Source of the DNA: an uncultured Clostridia bacterium
GTDB taxonomy: Bacteria > Bacillota > Clostridia > TANB77 > CAG-508
Direction of reading: 5' to 3'
Length of the DNA stretch: 25,265 nucleotides
Assembly (NCBI GenBank): GCA_947631315.1
Contig: CANRLA010000013.1
Coordinates: 1-25,265, forward strand
Positions 7,724 through 15,017 of this stretch are shown piece by piece. The position numbers were made by a program, and so were the translations under genes. Below the pieces are notes generated by a model that did no database searches, was not told the DNA's origin, and saw only the letters and a program-made list of their open reading frames with translations. Numbering within the stretch: the stretch's first letter is position 1; each line of letters starts with the position of its first letter.

Positions 7724-8734
7724 TTACATTACATTAAAATACCAATTTCCACCTATGCAAACACTTCCTGATGTCTTATATCCTCTAAATGATAGGTATT
7801 TATGGTTTCTTTTTCCATTTAATGCGTCTAAAACTGCTTGTTTTACATAACTTGCATAATTTCCATTTAATCTTCTTTTCCAGTTAGAGTCTATAGAATA
7901 ACAAAATTGTCCTTTGGCTTCATATTGTGAAAGTGGGTCTGAACCTCGACTTTTCCAACTACTACTTTGTGTTCTGTTACAAGCAGTTGTTATAACTGCT
8001 AAAGCACCATCATAACTTGAACTACATTCTTGTGCTGTTATTGCACAAAGTAAATCTAAATCTGATTCTGAGTAAGACCATTTTCCTTCTCCAACATATA
8101 CAGCACTACTTCTTGAGGTAACAGTTACTGTTCTTACTTCAACTATCTTATTAACTGGTTCTTTTATAACTGTGCTTGAAACTTCAGTTCTTTCAATTTC
8201 TTCACCATTTTGATATTTTACTCTATAAACAACTTCTCTAATTCCATTTTGACCTATTTGTGTAACTCTATTTTGTACATCACTACTTCCGTTTGATACA
8301 TCTTTTGTAATTGTTTCAAATGGAATTTCTTCTTGTATTGTTATCAATTTTTCAACTATAGATGTATAACTTTGTAAAATTTCTTCTGCAGAGAAATATT
8401 CCTCTTTAGCAAGTTCTACTTGATCTGCACTAGTAATTGTTATAGTTTTATTATCATCTGATAACTCATCATTAATTTTTGGAGTTACATTTTCATTTTC
8501 TAATAATACAATGTGGTTTTCAGCTAATATGTCTGATACTTTTTTGCTTGTAGTCATTACATTCATTTCATAACCACTTGAAAGTACTATTTTAACTGAA
8601 ATTAATTTTTCGTTTGAAGCCATTACTCCAATCATACCCATTATAATAAATAGTACTAATACAATTGCTAGAATTCTTTTTAATGGTAATAACGATTTCT
8701 CGGGCTTCGCTTGTTTACTTGTTCGTTTTCGCAT
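7724..8734 (-). CDS. YabE-like cell-wall hydrolase: DUF348, G5 and SleB/CwlJ-type domains
   Basis: This 336-residue surface protein has a basic N-terminus and one membrane segment (about residues 20-40), a DUF348-like segment (VKIVLSSGYEMNVMTTSKKVSDIL), a G5 domain (about 140-205, with IPFETITKD and GIREVVYRVKYQNGEEI) and a C-terminal hydrolase_2 domain (LLCAITAQECSSSYDGALAV, then QFCYS and GGNWYF) as in SleB and CwlJ. Such proteins cut peptidoglycan during germination or growth. Start is ATG at 8734 with AGGAGG 4 nt upstream. An in-frame start at 8761 falls at the predicted transcription start and is unlikely. The promoter at 8767-8795 is near-perfect. Confidence 0.85.
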   Translation of the reverse strand: MRKRTSKQAKPEKSLLPLKRILAIVLVLFIIMGMIGVMASNEKLISVKIVLSSGYEMNVMTTSKKVSDILAENHIVLLENENVTPKINDELSDDNKTITITSADQVELAKEEYFSAEEILQSYTSIVEKLITIQEEIPFETITKDVSNGSSDVQNRVTQIGQNGIREVVYRVKYQNGEEIERTEVSSTVIKEPVNKIVEVRTVTVTSRSSAVYVGEGKWSYSESDLDLLCAITAQECSSSYDGALAVITTACNRTQSSSWKSRGSDPLSQYEAKGQFCYSIDSNWKRRLNGNYASYVKQAVLDALNGKRNHKYLSFRGYKTSGSVCIGGNWYFNVM

Positions 8735-8766
8735 AAAACCTCCTAACTTAAAGTAACACAATATTA

Positions 8767-8795
8767 ATTATAGCATTTTTAGTATTATATGTCAA
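8767..8795 (-). promoter_or_regulatory. Promoter of the G5/SleB-like gene
   Basis: On the minus strand, TTGACA (8795-8790), 17 nt, TATAAT (8772-8767): an exact sigma-A consensus with optimum spacing. The start site would be near 8760, about 26 nt before the ATG. An 18-bp palindrome overlaps the -35 box. Confidence 0.75.
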
Positions 8796-8810
8796 ATTTT
8801 CTAAAATTTG
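8793..8810. promoter_or_regulatory. Palindrome CAAATTTT-CT-AAAATTTG over the -35 box
   Basis: A perfect 8-bp inverted repeat with a 2-bp centre covers three bases of the -35 hexamer and the region just upstream. Its position suits a repressor or activator site. It is AT-only at its core, so chance occurrence in this genome is a real possibility. Confidence 0.35.
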
Positions 8811-9163
8811 TTATGTAAACTCTAGTAATATTTTTTTATTTTTTTGATTATTGACGATATTGATTAGAATTATTCATAACTTCAGGTTTTAAATAATTTA
8901 AGCTAGTCCAAATTTTAACAATAAAATTTTTTGTTAATAAATTATATTCAGAAAATTTAATTTTATGTTTACATTTTTTATTTTTCCATTTTTGCTATTA
9001 TCATTTTATAATTACCATTATATAATTATGGTTATATTGTACTATTATATTATTACCATAGTATTACTATTTCTTTATATTTTTATTTTTGTTATTTTAT
9101 TTATCATTTTATTTCTCATATTTTTACAACTTTCATATATACTTTATTTAGAGGTGTTTTTCT
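8811..9163. other. Intergenic region between divergent genes
   Basis: It is very AT-rich with long T and A runs. A plus-strand 68-codon frame (8965-9171) encodes only Phe/Ile/Leu/Tyr and reads as low-complexity DNA, not a gene. The ribosome binding site GAGGTG of the downstream M23 gene is at 9151-9156. No clear consensus promoter for that gene was found, which could mean a sporulation sigma factor is used. Confidence 0.5.
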
Positions 9164-10168
9164 TTGATTAAGTTTATGAAAAAATATAAGAAAACTTTAT
9201 TTTTATCTATTTTTATAATTTTAATTGTAACTATATTTTTAATAAATTATTGTTTTATTAGCATTGAAACTTCGGCTTCTGTAGATGTTCCATATATTTG
9301 GAGCAAATCAATTAGTGTAAAAAAAGATTTTATTAAATGGATAGATTTTAATGTAAGCGTTGAAGCCTTAAATGCAACATATAAATTGGATGTTGATTCT
9401 TATGAAAATAATCCGCATTATAATTGGATAGAACTTTTGGCTTTACTTGCTTGTAAATATGGTAATAATTTTAATAAATTTAATCAAAAGGATTTAGATT
9501 CATTTGCTAAACAGATTAAAGAAAAAGGGAGTGCTCTTGAAGTTGCAAAGAATATGAAATATTATGATTATTACTATGAAGCTTATTCTGCTATTCTTTG
9601 TGAATTTTTAGGTTTTCGTGATGATGAAACTTATGGATTAAAAGCTTTTTTACCAATTGCAAAAAATTATTCTTTTTCTCATTATAAAGATTTTGGAACT
9701 TCCAGATCCTACGGTTTTTCAAGAACTCATCTTGGTAATGATTTGCTTGGTAGTATCGGCACTCCTATTATTGCCGTAGAGAGTGGTACTGTTTTCCATC
9801 TTGGTTGGAATCAATATGGTGGATGGAGAATTGGAATTAGAAGTTTTGATGGTCAAAGATATTATTACTATGCTCATTTAAGGAAAAATCACCCTTATGT
9901 GCCTGATTTAAAAGAAGGTATGACTGTAAATGCTGGTGATGTTATTGGTTATCTTGGTATGACTGGATATAGCATTAAGGAAAATGTAAATAATATTAAT
10001 ATTCCTCATTTGCACTTTGGTATGCAAGTTATCTTTGATGAATCTCAAGTAGATACTAGTAAGGAAATTTGGATTGATGTTTACAATATTATTGAATTTT
10101 TGAAGAAAAATCGCTCTAGTGTTTATATGAGTAATTCAGAAACACAAGACTACTCTAGAGTTGAGTAA
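9164..10168 (+). CDS. Membrane-anchored M23 (LytM-type) peptidase
   Basis: This 334-residue protein has a short basic N-terminus and a membrane segment (about residues 10-30), a helical middle, and a C-terminal M23 metallopeptidase domain. Zinc/catalytic positions are visible: H189 and D193 in THLGNDL, H238 in YYAHLR, H282 and H284 in PHLHFG. It should cleave peptidoglycan cross-bridge or stem peptides outside the membrane. TTG at 9164 is chosen as the start because GAGGTG is 7 nt upstream. The next ATG (9176) would be 19 nt away. It is flanked by sporulation-type wall genes, and a role in spore or septal wall remodelling is possible but unproven. A long nested hairpin terminator follows. Confidence 0.85.
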   Translation: MIKFMKKYKKTLFLSIFIILIVTIFLINYCFISIETSASVDVPYIWSKSISVKKDFIKWIDFNVSVEALNATYKLDVDSYENNPHYNWIELLALLACKYGNNFNKFNQKDLDSFAKQIKEKGSALEVAKNMKYYDYYYEAYSAILCEFLGFRDDETYGLKAFLPIAKNYSFSHYKDFGTSRSYGFSRTHLGNDLLGSIGTPIIAVESGTVFHLGWNQYGGWRIGIRSFDGQRYYYYAHLRKNHPYVPDLKEGMTVNAGDVIGYLGMTGYSIKENVNNINIPHLHFGMQVIFDESQVDTSKEIWIDVYNIIEFLKKNRSSVYMSNSETQDYSRVE

Positions 10169-10284
10169 ATTTTTTATATTTATGTTTTATATTATAAGAA
10201 ATTTAAGGTTTATACAAACAATCCGATACTCTTAATTTTTATGTTGAATATTTTTTTTAATTTTATGAATAGAGTTTATAAAAG

Positions 10285-10364
10285 GGGCTATCTTTGAAGT
10301 CACTAAAATATTAGATTTTTCTAACTTTTTAGGCACACTTCATCATCATAGCCCATGTTTTTTT
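10285..10364 (+). terminator. Long nested terminator after the plus-strand M23 gene
   Basis: GGGCTAT (10285-10291) pairs with ATAGCCC (10348-10354) and encloses further stems GAAGT/ACTTC, CTAAAA/TTTTAG and TTAGA/TCTAA, making one roughly 70-nt extended hairpin. Seven T residues follow at 10358-10364. Confidence 0.7.
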
Positions 10365-10386
10365 ATTAATTTTTATATTTTGACTA

Positions 10387-11042
10387 TTATAAAGATATTG
10401 TTTCTATTAATTCTTTTATTTCTTTTTCTTCTAAACCTGTTAATTCTTCTATATATTTTAAATCTTTTCCTTCTTCCATTAATTTTTTTGCTATTTTTAT
10501 TGCTTTATCTTTTTCTCCATCTTTATAACCTTTTCTTCTTATGGCTTTTTCATCCATTATAGCTTTTTGTCTCAAAAATGCTAATCTTTGCATTTTCTCA
10601 TCTTCACTCATCTCTTTTACTGTTATCACACATTCTTCTATTTCTTTATTATCCTTCATAATTTCTCTTACCTCCTTCGAGTCCGGATTATTTAGAAATA
10701 ACATCCACTGTGCTTTCTCATTGTTCTTATTCTTTTCATACTCTCTCAATGCTTTTCTTAGATTTATTATATTGATTTCTAGTAGCTCTGTCAATATTTT
10801 TTCACGTTTTTTCGTCTCTATCAACTTCCATTTTGTCTCCATTTCATCTATTTCTTTTATTTCTCCTATTTCAAAATCTACTATTGCTACTAAGACTACT
10901 CTTTTTACTTCTCCATAGTCTTCTCCTATTTTCATTTGGTCTGAATATAGGTTTCTTTGGGATGATTTTTACTAAACAGACTTTGAAATACTACATCAAT
11001 TTTTGGAATTAACATTTTAAAATCTTTTTTATTTTTAGACAT
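10387..11042 (-). pseudogene. Rpn-family PD-(D/E)XK nuclease/transposase with catalytic region deleted
   Basis: The C-terminal part (ATG 10935 to 10387) has the family features EDYGEVKRVVLVAIVDFE, EMSEDEKMQRLAFLRQKA and the repeated lysine/glutamate-rich tail (KGYKDGEKDKAIKIAKKLMEEG, ending ELTGLEEKEIKELI). Upstream, from ATG 11042, 31 codons of the normal N-terminus remain (starting MSKNKKDFKML, then PKIDVVFQSLFSKN and HPKET). The frame then shifts and stops, with LYSDQM of the family readable in the second frame at about 10950. Intact members are roughly 300 residues, so about 80-90 residues, including the nuclease core, are missing. A good SD (AAAGGA) and promoter remain. The remnant is probably inactive. 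Rpn proteins are linked to RecA-independent recombination. Confidence 0.8.
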
Positions 11043-11123
11043 AAAATTTCCTTTCATTATTTAGATTTAATTTTTTTATGAATTTTTAAGAATTAAAAAA
11101 TATTTGAAAAAAATTATGTTTTG

Positions 11124-11153
11124 ATTATAATGCCAAAATATGACATAAGTCAA
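11124..11153 (-). promoter_or_regulatory. Promoter of the Rpn remnant
   Basis: On the minus strand, TTGACT (11153-11148), 18 nt, TATAAT (11129-11124), about 75 nt upstream of the start codon at 11042. The rest of 11043-11254 is AT-rich and holds nothing else recognised. Confidence 0.6.
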
Positions 11154-11254
11154 GAATTTTCGTATAACACATTTTTACAAAATTCGACATTTTATTTAAG
11201 TGTTAAATTCGGGTTTTATTACATTTTTTGATTTTTTTCAATAGAAATATCAAT

Positions 11255-11305
11255 AAAATAAATCATATAAATTACTTATTCAGAGCTCTCTATATGATTT
11301 ATTTT
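11255..11305. terminator. Inverted repeat / probable terminator after the pilin-like gene
   Basis: AAAATAAATCATATA (11255-11269) pairs perfectly over 15 bp with TATATGATTTATTTT (11291-11305). On the minus strand the 3' arm is U-rich but lacks a pure U tract. It lies 10 bp after the stop of the alternative frame at 11315, which supports that frame as the ancestral gene end. Confidence 0.55.
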
Positions 11306-11372
11306 CTTTACAATTTATTCAAATTTCAAAGTTATCGTCATCTTTCCAGCCTCATTCACTGTCGAAGTCATC

Positions 11373-12611
11373 TCACACCCATTGGATGCTAAATCGATGG
11401 TAACTAATGGGCGAAGTGCAAGCGAGAGACCACCCGTAAAACCGAGTAGAGTTACACAAGGCGGCCCCGGCCACAAAGCTGTCGCCACTATTAGCGCCCA
11501 CAAGCTGCAAACCAAAATCACAATAGCTCTCATAGAGATGGACATAGCGGCCTGCGAGCCAGTACGGTTCAGCCAAATCTCCAGTAGCTTTCTTGAATAT
11601 TAAATCGTAATATGCATCATCTATAAATTCACTTTGATTATAACTATGAATATAACCTGATTGTTTGAATGTGGTACTTTTATCTCCCTGATTCATTTTG
11701 CCTGTCATTTGATCATCTTTTGTACCTATTACTTCCCATTTCTTACATTCCTCATCTCCTCCTGTTGCTGTTTTTTCTTTTTTGTTATATTCATATTTCC
11801 AGTTTTTATCATTGTCATTCCACATCTTTGGATATTGATTATATTCATTATATGTTTTCGATTCTCCAAAATGTATTAAATTTTCATCATCACTATTAGT
11901 CGTGACTTCTTCCCAAGTATTATCGCCGTTTCCTTTATGTTTATATTTCGTATAGTCATAAGTACTTACTTTCTGTATATCTGTTCTTTTTAAATTTGTT
12001 GCTATTGCTCCTTTGGCTTCATTTGAATATAATGTTTTACATATTTTCTCTATTGCCCATACTCCATTATTATATCCTGCTGCTCCTTGTAATGTTAATG
12101 TTGCCGTTGTTGGGTCTCCTATTATCCTTAATATATTTCCATCAAAGTCCCATACTCTCCAGTTCATTTCATCATCTTCTGTAAATGTTTGACTTCCATC
12201 TTCTTGTATATTTTCATTTGCTATTGCATTTCCATTAGCATCTGTCTTACCATTACTTACCCCTGATGTTGTTCCTTCTATTGTTACTTCTTCTTCTTTA
12301 CTTGCAGGCTCATACCCTTCTACTGTCGCTCCTACATATTCACTATACAGTTGCGTTGATATTTGTCTTATTGCTTCTTTTTCCTCACTTTGTGCTTCTT
12401 TATAATCCTCTACTGCTTTCTTTGTTTTGTTAAATAAACCATCATCTGATAACGCTATATTTAATGTTACTCCTGCTAAGATTAACAAGATTATTATTGT
12501 TATTACTAAGGCAATTAATGTTATTCCTTGTTCTCTTAAATTTTTGCTCTTTATTTTTTGTACTTTTAAATTTTCTTTGTCCTTTATCAAGTATTCTTTA
12601 GTATCTCTCAT
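11373..12611 (-). CDS. Pilin-like surface protein with DGR-type variable C-terminal domain, 3' frameshift
   Basis: This 412-residue protein has a type IV prepilin-like N-terminus: basic LREQG, then ITLIALV and a long hydrophobic helix ending near residue 52. Cleavage would fall at G29/I30. The usual Glu at position 5 of the mature protein is Ala. A helical stalk and a Ser/Thr/Gly/Asp-rich body follow, with the motif MNWRVWDFDGN typical of clostridial pilin-like proteins. The last 65 residues begin PYWLAGRYV and resemble the variable C-type-lectin-like domain of such proteins. As read, the frame ends at 11373 in nonsense. The next frame supplies the expected end (LALRPLVTIDLA ... MTITLKFE, stop at 11315), so a small indel lies near 11425-11445. 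AGGAGG precedes the ATG. Confidence 0.7.
   Translation of the reverse strand: MRDTKEYLIKDKENLKVQKIKSKNLREQGITLIALVITIIILLILAGVTLNIALSDDGLFNKTKKAVEDYKEAQSEEKEAIRQISTQLYSEYVGATVEGYEPASKEEEVTIEGTTSGVSNGKTDANGNAIANENIQEDGSQTFTEDDEMNWRVWDFDGNILRIIGDPTTATLTLQGAAGYNNGVWAIEKICKTLYSNEAKGAIATNLKRTDIQKVSTYDYTKYKHKGNGDNTWEEVTTNSDDENLIHFGESKTYNEYNQYPKMWNDNDKNWKYEYNKKEKTATGGDEECKKWEVIGTKDDQMTGKMNQGDKSTTFKQSGYIHSYNQSEFIDDAYYDLIFKKATGDLAEPYWLAGRYVHLYESYCDFGLQLVGANSGDSFVAGAALCNSTRFYGWSLACTSPISYHRFSIQWV
11390..11567 (-). other. GC-rich putative variable region of the pilin-like gene
   Basis: From PYW to LRPLVTI the DNA is roughly half G+C, against about 30% in the rest of the same gene. It encodes an Asn/Ser/Gly/Tyr/aromatic-rich patch (FGLQLVGANSGDSFVAGAAL, STRFYGW) followed by the conserved LRPLVT. 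The composition jump and the position at the 3' end fit a region rewritten by a diversity-generating retroelement. No reverse transcriptase, accessory gene or template repeat is in the window, so it would have to be a remote or former target. Confidence 0.45.
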
Positions 12612-12960
12612 CTAGCTTTCCTCCTGCTTACAAATTTTATAAATTTATTATGTTGATTTTATTAAGGTAAAAACTTAATAAAAAAAGAATAAATCTCATA
12701 ATTAGCCTGTATTAATGCTTTTCATAAGTTTTATTCTTTTCATTTTTTATTGTTTTGTTATTTATTTTTAATTTTTATAATCTTGATTTAATACTGTCAG
12801 TATGCTATATTTTTAATATATTAATTATTATTAAGTTTTTACATTAATAATGAAAATTAATATAACTTTAGATAATTTTCTATTATTTTAATTTTCTAAA
12901 AAGATAATCACATTTAAATTTATTTAAAAAAATTACACACTTTAATTGACAAAGTCATTT
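12612..12960. other. AT-rich intergenic region between tatD and the pilin-like gene
   Basis: Apart from the pilin-like gene's Shine-Dalgarno site next to 12611 and a weak hairpin at 12683-12740 (AAAAGAATAAA/TTTATTCTTTT with a minus-strand U tract, a possible distal tatD terminator), nothing is recognised. No promoter could be assigned with confidence. Confidence 0.4.
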
Positions 12961-13740
12961 TTATATTATATTAAATATTTTTTTTGCATTTTCATAAGTA
13001 GCTATTGCTATTTCTTCCAAGCTTATCTTTCTAAAATCTGCTATTTTCTGTGCAGTGTATTTTACATTCCTAGAGTCATTTCTAGTTCCTCTGACTGGTT
13101 CAGGTGCTAGATATGGGCTATCTGTTTCAATTAATAACCTATCTAAAGGTACTAAATTTGCTATCTCTTCTGCATTCTTTGAATTTTTAAATGTTATTGG
13201 GCCTGCAATTGATATATAAAATCCCATTTTTAACCCTTCTTTTATTAGCTCTCTATTAAATGGACAACAATGGAATATTCCTTTTTTATTTACTGGATTT
13301 TCCTTAAGAATTGATATTGTATCTGTTACCGCTTCTCTTGTATGTATTATTATTGGAAGATTATATCTATTTGCTATTTCAATTTGTTTTACAAATGCTG
13401 TTTTTTGCCAATCTTTATTTGTGTCATAATGATAATCTAATCCTATTTCTCCAACAGCTACTATTTTTGAATTATTATTTAATTCTTTCTGCAATATTTT
13501 TTCTACTTTATCCACATCTTCTTCCCAATTTGTGTATAAATCATTTGGTGAAATTCCTACTGATGAATAAATATATTCATATTTTTTAGATAATTCTATT
13601 GCTTTTAGGCTTCCTTCTATGTTATAACCACAACTTAATATTTTAGTAATCCCTGAATTATATATTTCAGGGATTAGTTCTTCTCTATCAATATTAAATT
13701 TTTCATCATCCAAATGTGCATGAGAATCAAAAAGTTCCAA
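12961..13740 (-). CDS. tatD: TatD-family metal-dependent deoxyribonuclease
   Basis: This 259-residue TIM-barrel hydrolase has the family's metal ligands in order: H7 and H9 in DSHAHLDD, E in AVGEIGLDYH (about residue 98), H in PIIIHTREA, H in IFHCCP, and D in LIETDSPYLAPEP. TatD enzymes are 3'-5' DNA exonucleases, also proposed to edit D-amino-acid adducts in some lineages. Start is TTG at 13740 with AGGAG 7 nt upstream. The ribosome binding site lies in the 16-bp gap after acpS, so the two are co-transcribed. Confidence 0.92.
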   Translation of the reverse strand: MELFDSHAHLDDEKFNIDREELIPEIYNSGITKILSCGYNIEGSLKAIELSKKYEYIYSSVGISPNDLYTNWEEDVDKVEKILQKELNNNSKIVAVGEIGLDYHYDTNKDWQKTAFVKQIEIANRYNLPIIIHTREAVTDTISILKENPVNKKGIFHCCPFNRELIKEGLKMGFYISIAGPITFKNSKNAEEIANLVPLDRLLIETDSPYLAPEPVRGTRNDSRNVKYTAQKIADFRKISLEEIAIATYENAKKIFNII

Positions 13741-13756
13741 GTTTTTTCTCCTATCT

Positions 13757-14125
13757 CTATTCTATAGTTACAACAGCATTCGCAATTGCATAGTCCTTTA
13801 TATGCGATAAACTTATATCAATATCTTTTATATTCATATATATATCAATAAAATTTACATATGGTTTTCCATTTTCATCATTTTCAATTTCTACATTTTT
13901 CCATGATATAGAATACTTATCTCCTAAATAAATAGAAATTGCTTTATATATTGCTTCTTTTGCTGCGAACCTAGCAGAATAATGTTCATATTTAGTCATT
14001 TTCTTGCTTTCACAGTATTTTATTTCTTTTTCTGTAAAAACAGTTTCTATAAATTTTTCATTACTTTCTATTGCTTTTTTTATTCTTTCAACTTCAATGA
14101 TATCCGTTCCAACTGTCACTTTCAC
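13757..14125 (-). CDS. acpS: Holo-[acyl-carrier-protein] synthase
   Basis: This 122-residue enzyme transfers 4'-phosphopantetheine from CoA to acyl carrier protein. The two magnesium/CoA motifs are present: GTDIIEVERI (D8) and RFAAKEAIYKAI (E57), with the C-terminal ISLSHIKDYAIANAV strand. Length is standard. Start is GTG at 14125. An AAGGG site lies about 13 nt upstream, so initiation may be weak or coupled to the gene before it, 83 bp upstream. It forms a minus-strand run WG protein, tail-anchored protein, acpS, tatD. Confidence 0.93.
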   Translation of the reverse strand: MKVTVGTDIIEVERIKKAIESNEKFIETVFTEKEIKYCESKKMTKYEHYSARFAAKEAIYKAISIYLGDKYSISWKNVEIENDENGKPYVNFIDIYMNIKDIDISLSHIKDYAIANAVVTIE

Positions 14126-14208
14126 TTTTAATTTTATCCCTTCTTATCTTGCTTTTTTATGAAATTTTAACAATAAAGTCAATTTACAATCTCTTATTTT
14201 TTTATCTA

Positions 14209-14982
14209 TTAGGCTAGATAATTTCCTAAATTGATTATTCCTATAATTATTAATACAACTAAAAGAATTATTATAAATCTTTTATACATTAGATTTTCAT
14301 TTAATTTATTGTTTTTATATAATAAATCAAATTGATTCTCTAATGAAATATATATTTTATCTAGCTTAAATTTATCTTTTATTTTATTACAAAATTGATC
14401 TTTATCAGTTTCAGTTATATCGAAAACTTCTTGTGTAAATTGAACGAAACCATTTCTTGTTTTATCAAATAAATCAGGGTTTTGAAGATCTTTGCTTAGC
14501 TTATTTAAATATATCAATTTATATAGTTCTAGTATATATGCGTATTTATGTTCTTCCTTATCATCTATTAATTCATAAGCGTCTGTAGACCTTAAATTAA
14601 TTTCTTCCATTTCTTTTAGGCTTTCGTATTTTGTTAAAGCTTTAAGTAACTTTTTATCATCTATGATTGCAAAGCATACTCCTGTATCAAAGCAAATAAC
14701 TATATTATCGCCTTTTTCAAATACATTACAAGTATAACTACTACATACTGCAGCCTTTAAATCATTTTTCATTTTTTTATAGTCATTTATTTCTTCTTTT
14801 AGATTCATATCAAATGACCAAAATAAGTATTTTCTGATATTTGGCAAGAAATAATCATATACTGCTTTGTCTTTCTTTTTATCAAATATTTTTAAATTAA
14901 ACTTATCTTCTAATAGTAATTCATAATATCCTGCCATTCTCTTTTCATCAATTAAATAAGGATAAATTTTCTTTTGTTCCAT
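14209..14982 (-). CDS. Tail-anchored hypothetical protein
   Basis: I do not recognise this 257-residue protein. It is acidic and lysine-rich, with a mostly soluble N-terminal part (residues 1-230) containing a possible beta strand pair NIVICFDTGVCFAIIDD around 93-108, and a single C-terminal membrane segment (about 235-254) next to a short end, which suggests a tail-anchored protein facing the cytoplasm. ATG at 14982 has AAAGGAG 6-7 nt upstream. It starts 35 bp after the WG-repeat gene and is likely in the same operon. No catalytic motif was seen. Confidence 0.6.
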   Translation of the reverse strand: MEQKKIYPYLIDEKRMAGYYELLLEDKFNLKIFDKKKDKAVYDYFLPNIRKYLFWSFDMNLKEEINDYKKMKNDLKAAVCSSYTCNVFEKGDNIVICFDTGVCFAIIDDKKLLKALTKYESLKEMEEINLRSTDAYELIDDKEEHKYAYILELYKLIYLNKLSKDLQNPDLFDKTRNGFVQFTQEVFDITETDKDQFCNKIKDKFKLDKIYISLENQFDLLYKNNKLNENLMYKRFIIILLVVLIIIGIINLGNYLA

Positions 14983-15017
14983 TTTTTTCTCCTTTTACAA
15001 TAGGTTTATAAGACTTT

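Noticed and set aside
8965..9171. Hydrophobic plus-strand frame of 68 codons before the M23 gene
   Set aside because: Its composition simply mirrors T-rich DNA, it overlaps the next gene's start and has no Shine-Dalgarno site.
11315..11545. Separate 76-residue protein
   Set aside because: Its C-terminal half is the expected end of the pilin-like protein in the shifted frame. Its N-terminal half is out-of-frame sequence of the same gene.
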